From assembly GCF_039969785.1 (NCBI RefSeq), contig NZ_JBDVNC010000037.1, positions 209,532 to 273,531 on the forward strand: 64,000 nucleotides of DNA. The letters run 5' to 3'. This DNA is from Shimia sp039969785 (GTDB lineage: Bacteria; Pseudomonadota; Alphaproteobacteria; Rhodobacterales; Rhodobacteraceae). Positions 8,970 through 17,316 of the stretch are shown here, in pieces. The first letter of the stretch is position 1, and the number at the start of each line of letters is the position of its first letter. The position numbers and the translations under genes were made by a program. Under the pieces are notes generated by a model that saw nothing but the letters and a program-made list of their open reading frames with translations, was not told the DNA's origin and did no database searches.

Positions 8970-10901
8970 ATGCCCGATCCCATTTCCCAACGTGTCCGCT
9001 GTCTGATTGTTCTACTGGCCGCGCTGGTCTTTTTCATGGGCACCGATCCCCTGATGGCGCAGCAAAAGGGCTATGTCGGATCAGAAGCTTGCGCCGATTG
9101 CCATGTCGAGGAGACCGCTGCATGGGAAACCTCTCATCATGCGGATGCATGGCGTTTGCCCGGACCGGATATGCTGCAGGGGGCGTTTCAGGGTGAAGTG
9201 TTCGAACATGATGGCATGCGCGCCGAATTTCGTACCGAAGACGGACAGCGCACAGTCAAAGTCACCGAAAAAGACGGCGTCACAACGGATTATACCGTGC
9301 ACTCCGTGGGCGGCGTCGCCCCGCTTGAACAACTGTTGCTGGAAACCAAACCCGGACGTCTTCAAAGCTTTGACGTCGCTTGGGATGTTGACCAAAAACG
9401 CTGGTATCACCTTTATCCGGATCAGGACCTGCCCCCGAATGACGGGCTGCACTGGACCGGGCCTTACAAAAACTGGAACGCGCGCTGTGCCGAATGCCAT
9501 GCGACCGGTTACGTCAAAAACTTTGATGCCCCGGCAGCCAGCTATAAATCAACCCAAGCCGAAATTGGCGTAGGTTGCGAGGCCTGTCATGGCCCCGGCG
9601 CCAAACATCTGGAAATTGTGTCTCAGGAACAAACGACCGCGCCGCAGACTTACGGCTTTTCTGTCGACGCCTCAGATACCGAAGCCACCATGCAGCAATG
9701 CGCCGGATGTCATTCGCGACGCGAGGCTTTTGCCGGTGGAAGCCCGCGCCCGGGCACTGCCTTTCATGACGCATATAACCTCGCCCTGCTGCGCCCCGGG
9801 ACCTATCACGCCGACGGTCAGATACTGGACGAGGTCTATGTTTACGGCTCGTTCCTGCAATCCAAAATGTACGCCAAGGGCGTTGGCTGTGCCAATTGTC
9901 ATGACCCCCACAGCGGCAACCGCGTGGCTGAAGACAACGCTGTGTGCACGCAATGCCATTCTCCTGCCGGAAACCCGGATTTCCCGTCGCTGTCACTCAT
10001 GGATTACGACGACACGAGCCATCACAATCACCCCCTCAACAGCGATGGCGCTCAATGCAAAAACTGCCACATGGTCGAACGCGTCTATATGGGCATCGAC
10101 GGGCGGCGCGATCACAGCTTTCGCGTGCCGCGCCCTGATTTAGCAGCCCAAACCGGCGCGCCTGATGCATGCACCGATTGCCATCAGGATCAAACCGCGT
10201 CCTGGGCCGCTGACGCCCTTACGGTGTGGTATCCTGAAGGCCGCTGGACCGAACCCCACTATGGCCAGGCCCTGGCAAAGGGACAACAAAACCCGGCAGC
10301 AGCAGCGCCGGACCTTATGGCGCTGGTCCGCGATACTGACCAAAACACACTGGCCCGCGCCACGGCGCTGTGGCTTTTGGCAAACGCGGGTGACGCTGTC
10401 CGGGTGGACGACATCTCACCGTTCCTCTCTGACGCCAGCCCTCTGGTCCGTGCCAGTGCGATCACCGCCCTGCGCGCGGTTCCAATCTCGCTCAGCGCGC
10501 CTTATCTGAGCGCCGCATTAGAAGACCCGGTCCGCAATGTGCGTCTGTCCGCCGCGCGCGCAATCCTGTCCGTGCAACCTTCCCAGGCCCCTGCTGCGGT
10601 AAACGCGGCCTACCGGGGCGCCGCCAGCGCGGTGTCGCGTTTCCTCAGAAACCAGTTCGACTTTCCCGAAGCCCATATGCAAATCGCCGGGATTGCGCTG
10701 ACGCAAAGCGATCTGACCTCAGCCGAACGCGCATTCCGTACGGCTGTCCGGCTTGATCCGCAACTTGGTGACGCGTGGATCATGTTGGTGCGCATCGCTG
10801 CCGCCCAGCGCGGTCAGGCCGCCGCCCGCAAGGTCCTGAGCGAAGCCCTGCAGAATATACCCGACAATGCAGGACTTCTGGCACTGGCACGCCAGCTTTA
10901 A
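8970..10901 (+). CDS. Exported octaheme cytochrome c with HEAT/TPR-like C-terminus
   Basis: 643-aa exported multiheme protein. A signal peptide covers residues 1-30 (P-L-M-A / Q-Q). Eight CxxCH heme sites occur at C41, C173, C203, C244, C307, C326, C363 and C401. Spacing recalls the cytochrome c554/hydroxylamine-oxidoreductase-like multiheme families, although no catalytic tyrosine crosslink motif can be claimed. After residue 420 the heme region gives way to helical repeats that look like HEAT units (LVRASAITALRA, VRLSAARAILS) and a final TPR-like unit (SAERAFRTAVRLDPQLGDAW). It is the last gene of the MoxR/BatD run, 12 bp after BatD. Its electron donor, acceptor and substrate are unknown. 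Confidence 0.9.
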   Translation: MPDPISQRVRCLIVLLAALVFFMGTDPLMAQQKGYVGSEACADCHVEETAAWETSHHADAWRLPGPDMLQGAFQGEVFEHDGMRAEFRTEDGQRTVKVTEKDGVTTDYTVHSVGGVAPLEQLLLETKPGRLQSFDVAWDVDQKRWYHLYPDQDLPPNDGLHWTGPYKNWNARCAECHATGYVKNFDAPAASYKSTQAEIGVGCEACHGPGAKHLEIVSQEQTTAPQTYGFSVDASDTEATMQQCAGCHSRREAFAGGSPRPGTAFHDAYNLALLRPGTYHADGQILDEVYVYGSFLQSKMYAKGVGCANCHDPHSGNRVAEDNAVCTQCHSPAGNPDFPSLSLMDYDDTSHHNHPLNSDGAQCKNCHMVERVYMGIDGRRDHSFRVPRPDLAAQTGAPDACTDCHQDQTASWAADALTVWYPEGRWTEPHYGQALAKGQQNPAAAAPDLMALVRDTDQNTLARATALWLLANAGDAVRVDDISPFLSDASPLVRASAITALRAVPISLSAPYLSAALEDPVRNVRLSAARAILSVQPSQAPAAVNAAYRGAASAVSRFLRNQFDFPEAHMQIAGIALTQSDLTSAERAFRTAVRLDPQLGDAWIMLVRIAAAQRGQAAARKVLSEALQNIPDNAGLLALARQL

Positions 10902-10907
10902 AAACAA

Positions 10908-10945
10908 CACGAATTGTGGCGCCGGGCATGGCGCCGTGTTTCGTG
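10908..10945 (+). terminator. Possible terminator hairpin of the MoxR/cytochrome operon
   Basis: Nested inverted repeat 6 bp after the cytochrome stop: outer CACGAA/TTCGTG and inner GGCGCC/GGCGCC around a GGGCAT loop. There is no T-run behind it, so it may instead stabilise the 3' end or act with Rho. Confidence 0.4.
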
Positions 10946-11026
10946 CACCCCAATACGTTACGCAAAAATGAAAACTACTTAACAACTGTAACTTCTCTAT
11001 TGCGTCGAATCGCTTTCCACGATATC

Positions 11027-11042
11027 CCAACCGTGCGGTCGG
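11027..11042. promoter_or_regulatory. Candidate PaaR operator 1
   Basis: CCAACCGTGCGGTCGG is a near-perfect palindrome with core ACCG-N2-CGGT, 34 bp upstream of the thiolase start. The same core and the flanking GG recur at 21043-21058 in the paaG/P450 promoter. A TetR-type PaaR is encoded in the cluster. That PaaR binds here is an inference from the shared palindrome. Confidence 0.65.
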
Positions 11043-11075
11043 ACAATCGAACAGGGCACCGCGGGAGGATTTCTT

Positions 11076-12278
11076 ATGGACGCTTTTATCTGCGACGCCA
11101 CACGCACCCCGATCGGGCGCTATGGCGGGGCTTTGTCATCGGTGCGCACCGATGATCTGGCCGCTGCGCCAATCGCGGCGCTGATCGCACGTAACCCTCA
11201 GGTCGACTGGACCCGCATCGACGACGTTATCTATGGCGACGCCAATCAGGCCGGGGAAAGCAACCGCAACGTGGCGCGCATGGCCGCACTGCTGGCCGGT
11301 CTGCCAGTTGACGTGCCCGGCACCACCATCAACCGGCTGTGCGCCAGCGGCATGGACGCCGTTGGCATGGCTTCGCGCGGTCTCAAGGCCGGCGATTACG
11401 ACATGGCCATTGCCGGCGGTGTCGAAAGCATGAGCCGCGCCCCCTTTGTGATGCCCAAAGCCACCAGCGCCTTCACCCGGGCCAATGCCGTGTTTGACAC
11501 CACCATCGGCTGGCGCTTTGTGAACCCGAAAATGAAAGCGATGTATGGCACCGACTCGATGCCCCAAACGGCCGATAACGTCGCGGCGGACTTCAACATC
11601 AACCGCGCAGATCAGGACAAATTCGCCGCCACCAGCCAGGCCCGCTGGGCCGCTGCGCACGAGGCGGGCGTGTTTACCGACGAGATTACACCGGTGCATG
11701 TGCCCCAACGCAAGGGCGACCCGATTGTGGTCGACACAGACGAACACCCCCGCCCGGGTACTGGCGTGGACAAGCTCGCCAAACTGCGCGGCGTGAACGG
11801 CCCGGACCTCAGCGTCACGGCTGGTAACGCATCAGGCGTCAACGATGGCGCCGCCGCCATTCTGATGGCAACCGGCGCCGCCGCTGAACAGAACGGGCTG
11901 ACACCAATGGCCCGCGTCGTGGGCATGGCCGCCGCCGGGGTCGAGCCGCGCGTGATGGGCATTGGCCCGGTTCCCGCAACCCTCAAAGTGCTGGCGCGCG
12001 CAGGTCTGAGCATCGAGCAGATGGATGTGATAGAATTGAACGAAGCATTTGCCAGTCAGGGCCTCGCCACGTTGCGCGCACTGGGCGTGCCGGATGATGC
12101 GCCGCACGTCAATCCAAACGGCGGCGCGATTGCCATAGGTCATCCGCTTGGCATGTCGGGCGCACGGCTTGTGCTGACGGCAGCTTATCAATTGAAACGC
12201 ACCGGGGGGCGCTATGCGCTTTGCACCATGTGCGTTGGCGTTGGACAGGGCGCCGCCCTGATCCTTGAAAGAGTTTAA
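11076..12278 (+). CDS. paaJ: 3-oxoadipyl-CoA / 3-oxo-5,6-dehydrosuberyl-CoA thiolase
   Basis: 400-aa type II thiolase. It carries out the beta-ketothiolase steps of phenylacetate degradation, giving acetyl-CoA and succinyl-CoA. The acyl-accepting cysteine is C89 (INRLCASGMDA), the catalytic histidine lies in NPNGGAIAIGHPLG, and the second cysteine in TMCVGVGQG at the C-terminus. The protein could equally be named PcaF, since the same enzyme serves the beta-ketoadipate pathway. Placement directly before paaA, with a GGGAGGA ribosome site and a PaaR-like operator upstream, favours PaaJ. It is the first gene of the oxygenase operon, 15 bp before paaA. Confidence 0.92.
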   Translation: MDAFICDATRTPIGRYGGALSSVRTDDLAAAPIAALIARNPQVDWTRIDDVIYGDANQAGESNRNVARMAALLAGLPVDVPGTTINRLCASGMDAVGMASRGLKAGDYDMAIAGGVESMSRAPFVMPKATSAFTRANAVFDTTIGWRFVNPKMKAMYGTDSMPQTADNVAADFNINRADQDKFAATSQARWAAAHEAGVFTDEITPVHVPQRKGDPIVVDTDEHPRPGTGVDKLAKLRGVNGPDLSVTAGNASGVNDGAAAILMATGAAAEQNGLTPMARVVGMAAAGVEPRVMGIGPVPATLKVLARAGLSIEQMDVIELNEAFASQGLATLRALGVPDDAPHVNPNGGAIAIGHPLGMSGARLVLTAAYQLKRTGGRYALCTMCVGVGQGAALILERV

Positions 12279-12293
12279 GGGAAGGATCAGACC

Positions 12294-13286
12294 ATGTATG
12301 CACAGATGATCAAAACCGCCTCATCCGGGATCAAAACCCGCGAAGAGATGTCCGATCAGGAACGCGATTTTCAGGACAAGATCGACAACGATATCAAGAT
12401 CGAACCGCGCGACTGGATGCCGGATGATTACCGCCGCACCCTGATCCGCCAGATCGGCCAGCACGCCCATTCCGAGGTTGTCGGTCAATTGCCCGAGGGC
12501 AACTGGATCACCCGCGCGCCCACGCTGGAACGCAAAATGATCCTGCTTGCCAAGGTGCAGGACGAGGCCGGGCATGGGCTCTACCTCTATTCTGCCGCCG
12601 AAACGCTGGGCGAAAGCCGGGATGAGCTGGTGCGCCTCTTGCACGAAGGCCGCATGAAATACTCCTCGATCTTCAACTATCCCACGCTGAACTGGGCCGA
12701 CATCGGCGCGGTTGGCTGGCTGGTGGACGGCGCGGCCATCGTCAATCAGGTCGCACTGCAACGCACGTCCTATGGCCCCTACAGCCGCTCAATGGTGCGC
12801 ATCTGCAAAGAAGAGAGCTTTCACGCCCGCCAAGGTTATCACGCGATCATGAAAATGGCCTTTGGCACGGCGGAACAAAAACGCCAGGCCCAGGACGCGC
12901 TGAACCGGCTCTGGTTCCCCGCGATGATGATGTTTGGACCGCATGACAGCGAAAGCACCCATTCCGAACAATCCATGGCGTGGAAAATCAAGGTCAAATC
13001 CAACGATGAGCTGCGCCAGCAATTTGTCGATCAGACCATTCCGCAAATCGAATATCTGGGTCTGGACCTGCCCGACTCCGGTATCAAATGGAACGAAGAA
13101 CGCGGCCATTATGACTTCTCTGACCCCGACTGGGACGAGTTTCTGGATGTGCTGCGCGGCAATGGCCCCTGCAACGTGGATCGCATGAACGACCGCGTCA
13201 AAGCCTGGGAAGACGGCGCATGGGTCCGCGACGGGCTGCTGGCCCACGCTCAAAAGAAAGCCGCGCGCAAAGTTGCCGCCGAATAA
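12294..13286 (+). CDS. paaA: Phenylacetyl-CoA epoxidase catalytic subunit PaaA
   Basis: 330-aa ferritin-like di-iron subunit that forms the ring-1,2-epoxide of phenylacetyl-CoA. Iron-ligand motifs are visible as KVQDEAGHGLYLY near residue 90 and EESFHARQGYH near residue 175. The start at 12294 has an AAGGGAAGG ribosome site 9 bp upstream. It is followed 26 bp later by paaB. Length and sequence match family members closely. Confidence 0.97.
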   Translation: MYAQMIKTASSGIKTREEMSDQERDFQDKIDNDIKIEPRDWMPDDYRRTLIRQIGQHAHSEVVGQLPEGNWITRAPTLERKMILLAKVQDEAGHGLYLYSAAETLGESRDELVRLLHEGRMKYSSIFNYPTLNWADIGAVGWLVDGAAIVNQVALQRTSYGPYSRSMVRICKEESFHARQGYHAIMKMAFGTAEQKRQAQDALNRLWFPAMMMFGPHDSESTHSEQSMAWKIKVKSNDELRQQFVDQTIPQIEYLGLDLPDSGIKWNEERGHYDFSDPDWDEFLDVLRGNGPCNVDRMNDRVKAWEDGAWVRDGLLAHAQKKAARKVAAE

Positions 13287-13312
13287 TTCGCGCTAGCGAG
13301 GAGGAATAACAC

Positions 13313-13597
13313 ATGAAAAATGAATGGCCCCTTTGGGAAATCTTCATCCGCGGTCAGCATGGCATGAGCCACCGTCACGTTGGCAGCCTACATGCCCCGG
13401 ACGCTGAAATGGCGATCAAGAATGCGCGCGATGTCTATACCCGCCGCAACGAAGGCGTGTCGATCTGGGTGGTCGAAGCCAAACACATCGCCGCCACCGC
13501 ACCGGGTGACAAAGGCCCGTTGTTTGAACCTTCGGAATCCAAGGTTTACCGCCACCCGACCTTTTTCGACATCCCCGAAGAAGTGGGGCATATGTAA
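13313..13597 (+). CDS. paaB: Phenylacetyl-CoA epoxidase subunit PaaB
   Basis: 94-aa small subunit of the PaaABCE epoxidase, thought to bridge the A-C heterodimers. The family-typical start (KNEWPLWEIFIRGQHGMSH) and the segment LHAPDAEMAIKNARDVYTRR are clear. A strong GAGGAGG ribosome site precedes it. Its TAA stop overlaps the paaC start by one base (TAATG), indicating translational coupling. Confidence 0.96.
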   Translation: MKNEWPLWEIFIRGQHGMSHRHVGSLHAPDAEMAIKNARDVYTRRNEGVSIWVVEAKHIAATAPGDKGPLFEPSESKVYRHPTFFDIPEEVGHM

Positions 13598-14361
13598 TGG
13601 CTGCTGATACTGAAAAATTGCTGCAGTTCCTGCTGCGTCTCGGGGATAACACCCTGATCCTTGGGCACCGCGTGTCGGAATGGTGCGGCCACGCGCCCAT
13701 CCTCGAAGAAGACATCGCGCTGGCCAACACCGCGCTCGACCTGATCGGTCAGACACAGATGTGGCTTGGCTATGCGGGCGAAGTTCAGGGTCAGGGCAAA
13801 TCCGCCGATGACCTCGCCTTTCTGCGCGACGCATGGGATTTCCGCAATGTGCTGCTGACCGAACTGCCCAATGGCGACTTTGGCCGCACCTTGCTGCGTC
13901 AGTTCCTGTTTGACGCCTACCAATCGGTACTCATGGGCCGCCTGATCAAATCCTCGGACGAAACGGTTGCCAGCATCGCGGCCAAAGCCAGCAAAGAGGT
14001 CGCCTATCATGTCGAACGCTCTGCTGACACCGTTGTCGGGCTGGGCGATGGCACCCCAGAAAGCCACGCCCGCATGCAGGCGGCACTGGATTATCTGTGG
14101 CCCTACGTGGGCGAAATGTTCGCCAGCGATGATGTCGACGCGGCCATGGTGGCTGCGGGTGTGGCACCAGATCCGGCCAGCCTGCGCGCAGAGTTTGACG
14201 CGCTTGTGACCCGCGTGCTGGCGGATGCGACGCTGACCATTCCTGATGGTCGCTTTGCCCATTCAGGCGGGCGCACCGGACGTATGCACACAGAACATCT
14301 GGGGCACTTGCTGGCTCAAATGCAATGGCTGCAACGCGCCTATCCGGGCTGTGAATGGTGA
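13597..14361 (+). CDS. paaC: Phenylacetyl-CoA epoxidase structural subunit PaaC
   Basis: 254-aa ferritin-like subunit that pairs with PaaA in the epoxidase. It lacks a full di-iron site in known members and plays a structural role. The sequence LLRLGDNTLILGHRVSEWCGHAPILEEDIALAN near the N-terminus is characteristic of the family. It begins within the paaB stop codon. The gap to paaD (55 bp) contains a strong hairpin, unlike the other junctions of the operon. Confidence 0.95.
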   Translation: MAADTEKLLQFLLRLGDNTLILGHRVSEWCGHAPILEEDIALANTALDLIGQTQMWLGYAGEVQGQGKSADDLAFLRDAWDFRNVLLTELPNGDFGRTLLRQFLFDAYQSVLMGRLIKSSDETVASIAAKASKEVAYHVERSADTVVGLGDGTPESHARMQAALDYLWPYVGEMFASDDVDAAMVAAGVAPDPASLRAEFDALVTRVLADATLTIPDGRFAHSGGRTGRMHTEHLGHLLAQMQWLQRAYPGCEW

Positions 14362-14375
14362 CACCGGCGGGGCTC

Positions 14376-14400
14376 TGACAAAGCAGAGCCGCCTCTCGGG
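14376..14400 (+). other. Intercistronic hairpin between paaC and paaD
   Basis: GGCTCTG (14381-14387) pairs with CAGAGCC (14394-14400) around a 6-base loop, and the stem can extend outward. No T-run follows, so it is more likely an mRNA-processing or stabilising element than a terminator. Confidence 0.5.
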
Positions 14401-14416
14401 CAAAAGGACAAAAGAT

Positions 14417-14878
14417 ATGACCCAGCCAAGTGTAAAACAGGTCTGGGAATGGCTGGAAACCATCCCTGACCCCGAAATTCCGGTAATCACCCTTGTTGAT
14501 CTCGGCATCATTCGGAACGTGGAGTTTCATGGTGAAACCTGTGTGGTCTCTGTCACGCCAACCTATTCCGGCTGCCCGGCCACATCGATGATCAACATGG
14601 ATATCGAAACCCGACTGCGCGACCAGGGATTGGACAATATAGCCCTGAAACAACAGCTTAGCCCGGCATGGACCACCGACTGGATGTCTGACAAAGCCCG
14701 CATCGCGCTGGAAAAATACGGCATTGCCCCGCCACAACCGGCGGGTGGCCCACAACGCTGTCCACGGTGTGGCGGCGATCATCTCGAAAAACTGAGCCAG
14801 TTCGGCTCGACCCCGTGCAAGGCACAATGGCGCTGTCAGGACTGTCTTGAACCGTTTGAATATTTCAAGTGCATTTAG
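14417..14878 (+). CDS. paaD: Phenylacetate degradation protein PaaD
   Basis: 153-aa DUF59/MIP18-type protein required for epoxidase activity, probably in Fe-S or metal-centre assembly. The N-terminal half has the DUF59 motif DPEIPVITLVDLGIIR and the conserved cysteine in YSGCPATSM. The C-terminal part has two metal-binding cysteine pairs (CPRCGGDH and CQDC, then a terminal C). The start at 14417 follows an AAAGGACAAAAG stretch. Upstream in-frame codons back to 14246 overlap paaC and carry no family similarity. The paaE gene follows after 10 bp. Confidence 0.95.
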   Translation: MTQPSVKQVWEWLETIPDPEIPVITLVDLGIIRNVEFHGETCVVSVTPTYSGCPATSMINMDIETRLRDQGLDNIALKQQLSPAWTTDWMSDKARIALEKYGIAPPQPAGGPQRCPRCGGDHLEKLSQFGSTPCKAQWRCQDCLEPFEYFKCI

Positions 14879-14888
14879 GGAGGAACCG

Positions 14889-15965
14889 ATGGCGCGCTTT
14901 CACGATCTGACCGTCACAGACGTTCACAAAACCATCCGCGACGCTGTTGTCGTGACCCTGAAACCCGTCAATGGCGCAGCCAGTGATTTTGACTTTACCC
15001 AAGGCCAATATCTGACCTTCCGGCGCGATTTTGACGGCGACGAACTGCGCCGCTCTTATTCGATCTGCGCAGGCAAAGACGAGGGCGTCCTGCAAGTCGG
15101 CATCAAGCGGGTCGACGGCGGTGCCTTTTCCACATGGGCCAACGAAGACCTCAAAGTTGGCGACACGCTTCAGGCCATGCCCCCGATGGGCGGTTTCTTT
15201 ACCGCGCTCGACGCCACCACCGAGAAGACCTATCTCGGGTTTGCGGGTGGCTCGGGCATCACACCGGTTCTGTCGATCATCAAAACCACACTGGCCCGCG
15301 AACCCAACGCGACCTTTACATTGGTCTATGCCAACAAGGGCGTGAACACGATCATGTTCCGCGAAGAGCTGGAAGACCTGAAAAACGTCCACATGGGCCG
15401 TTTCAACGTGATCCATGTGCTGGAAACAGATGCACAGGAAATCGACCTGTTTACCGGGCTTGTGACCGAAGAAAAATGCGCGCAGCTTTTCGCGACCGGC
15501 TGGATTGACATTGCTTCGGTCGACACCGCATTCATCTGTGGACCCGAACCTATGATGCTTGGCATCGCTGCGGCACTGCGCAATGCGGGCATGGACGACG
15601 CGCAGATCAAGTTCGAGCTGTTCGCATCCTCCCAACCCGGGCGCGCAAAAAAGCCTGCCGTGTCAAAAAATGCAGCCTCGGGTGACAATCAGGCCAGCGC
15701 TGCGATCACGCTGGACGGGGCGACCCAAACTGTGCAGATGGCCAAGGACACAACCCTGCTTGACGCCGCACTTGGCAACAATCTGGATGCGCCATTTGCC
15801 TGCAAGGCGGGGGTTTGTTCCACCTGTCGCTGCCGCGTTCTGGAAGGCGAAGTCGACATGGTCGCCAACCACGCGCTTGAGGATTACGAAGTCGAAAAGG
15901 GATATGTTCTGTCCTGCCAATCCTACCCCGTCACCGACACCGTTGTTGTCGACTACGATCAGTAA
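14889..15965 (+). CDS. paaE: Phenylacetyl-CoA epoxidase reductase PaaE
   Basis: 358-aa NAD(P)H-dependent reductase supplying electrons to PaaA. It consists of an N-terminal FAD-binding domain (RRSYSICAG near residue 55), a nicotinamide-binding domain (GFAGGSGITPVLSIIKT) and a C-terminal plant-type 2Fe-2S ferredoxin domain with cysteine ligands in CKAGVCSTC and a final C in LSCQSYP. The start at 14889 has an excellent GGGAGGA ribosome site; an earlier in-frame ATG at 14847 lies inside paaD. A gene for a further PaaA/PaaC-like protein follows after 12 bp. Confidence 0.96.
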   Translation: MARFHDLTVTDVHKTIRDAVVVTLKPVNGAASDFDFTQGQYLTFRRDFDGDELRRSYSICAGKDEGVLQVGIKRVDGGAFSTWANEDLKVGDTLQAMPPMGGFFTALDATTEKTYLGFAGGSGITPVLSIIKTTLAREPNATFTLVYANKGVNTIMFREELEDLKNVHMGRFNVIHVLETDAQEIDLFTGLVTEEKCAQLFATGWIDIASVDTAFICGPEPMMLGIAAALRNAGMDDAQIKFELFASSQPGRAKKPAVSKNAASGDNQASAAITLDGATQTVQMAKDTTLLDAALGNNLDAPFACKAGVCSTCRCRVLEGEVDMVANHALEDYEVEKGYVLSCQSYPVTDTVVVDYDQ

Positions 15966-15977
15966 GGAGATCAGACC

Positions 15978-16733
15978 ATGGCCGAAGATATGAGCATCGA
16001 AAGCTATCTCGCCCAGGGCGGCGTGCTGACGAACCCAATGAATGTCCCGCCCCGCTATCGCGCCGAGCTGATGAAACTGATGGCCACATTTGTGGACAGC
16101 GAACTGGCCGGAGCCGCCGGGTTTGCCGACATCATCAATCAGGGTCCGGGCATCAAGGAACGCATTGCCGCCGCCAAAATCGTGTTGGAAAAAACCGACA
16201 ATGCAGACCGTGTTTTGCGGATCATGGCCGAATTTGGCGTGGACGCAGATAAATATGCCAATCACCACCCCTGGACCGCGCGGCTGGAGCGTGACGCCGA
16301 CATTGGCGCGGCGCGCACCGATCACGATATGCGCCTTGCCGTGTTCAACTATCCCTTGAATGGCTGGGCGGATGCCGTGGTGATGAACCTGTTGATGGGC
16401 CGCGCCGTGGCTGTGCAACTGGCCGAGTTTTCTATGGTCAGCTACCAGCCCCTCGCCGAAGCATTCCGCGCAATCGCCCCAATCGAAGCACGTCACGCAG
16501 AACTGGCCGAAGAAGGTCTGGCCAAGCTCGCTGAGGTCAAAGATGCCAACCTGCAAGCCAGCGTTGACTACTGGTGGCCGCGGGTTGCCGCCTCCTTCGG
16601 GTCTGCAGACTCAATCAAGACCGACACTCTCAAGGCATTGGGCCTGCGCAGAACATCCAATGCGGACCTGAGATCACGGTGGGAATCTGAGGTCAAATCC
16701 GTTCTGGATAAGTTGGGTCTAAACTGCAAATGA
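15978..16733 (+). CDS. Additional PaaA/PaaC-like ferritin-fold protein
   Basis: 251-aa protein of the phenylacetic-acid catabolic (ferritin-like) family, related to PaaA and PaaC but not either of them, since both are encoded upstream. The segment aligned with the PaaA iron-ligand motif reads AKIVLEKTDNADRVL, so ExxH appears replaced by ExxD. A second motif, PIEARHAELAEEGL, retains ExxH. Other segments also align (FNYPLNGWADAVVMN with PaaA FNYPTLNWADIGAVG). The start at 15978 has a TAAGGAGA ribosome site 7 bp upstream, and the gene follows paaE by 12 bp, so it is in the operon. It could be an accessory or alternative di-iron subunit; function unknown. Confidence 0.85.
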   Translation: MAEDMSIESYLAQGGVLTNPMNVPPRYRAELMKLMATFVDSELAGAAGFADIINQGPGIKERIAAAKIVLEKTDNADRVLRIMAEFGVDADKYANHHPWTARLERDADIGAARTDHDMRLAVFNYPLNGWADAVVMNLLMGRAVAVQLAEFSMVSYQPLAEAFRAIAPIEARHAELAEEGLAKLAEVKDANLQASVDYWWPRVAASFGSADSIKTDTLKALGLRRTSNADLRSRWESEVKSVLDKLGLNCK

Positions 16734-16835
16734 TTTGACGTCCGTCTGTCGAAAATTTCCATTGACCGCATTCAGTTCTTGCCTGTAACTGGAATCTCGG
16801 TCTGTAATAATTTTATTTGGAAACGGAGATTTAGC

Positions 16836-17195
16836 ATGAGAATTTCATCACTTTTGATGACTGTTCTGGCAGTCGGTTTGGTTTTGGGTACCGCTGATAC
16901 AGGTTGGGCCAAAGACAAGAACGGCAAGGCAAAAGGGAAAAATGTTCAAGTCGACAAAAAGCCTGGTAAGGGTGCCAAGTCCGTGCCTCCGGGTCAAATA
17001 AAGCGTTACACACGCGGTGCCAAACTGCCAGCTGATTTAAAGTATGAAGGCATCGGAGATCTGTCAAAATGGAAACTTGGCGAACCCGGAAAGGGAAATC
17101 GTTACATCAAAGTCGACAACGAAATTCTGGAAGTTTCCGAAGACCTTTCTACTGTGGTGGATGCCGTCGGAATTGTTGGCGACTTGCTGAAATAG
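16836..17195 (+). CDS. Secreted CigR/RcnB-like small protein
   Basis: 119-aa exported protein. Residues 1-25 form a signal peptide (ending G-W-A-K). A lysine/glycine-rich linker follows, then a C-terminal domain resembling the RcnB/CigR family: VPPGQIKRYTRGAKLP, and RYIKVDNEILEVSEDLSTVVDAVG ending in a hydrophobic tail. RcnB relatives act in periplasmic metal homeostasis; the role here is unknown. Two 60-base lines counted in the gene give 52% and 47% GC, below the neighbouring paa genes. The start at 16836 follows CGGAGATTTAGC. It appears to be a monocistronic gene with its own promoter in 16734-16835. Confidence 0.7.
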   Translation: MRISSLLMTVLAVGLVLGTADTGWAKDKNGKAKGKNVQVDKKPGKGAKSVPPGQIKRYTRGAKLPADLKYEGIGDLSKWKLGEPGKGNRYIKVDNEILEVSEDLSTVVDAVGIVGDLLK

Positions 17196-17316
17196 ACAAA
17201 TTACGTCTTCTGAGATTTTGGCTACATGAAGGGACTGCGAAAACCACAACGCCTCTGTTTTCGTCGGTTCCTTGTCCAAACCGCTATTTCTCATTTTGTT
17301 AATCTGACCTGTTCGG

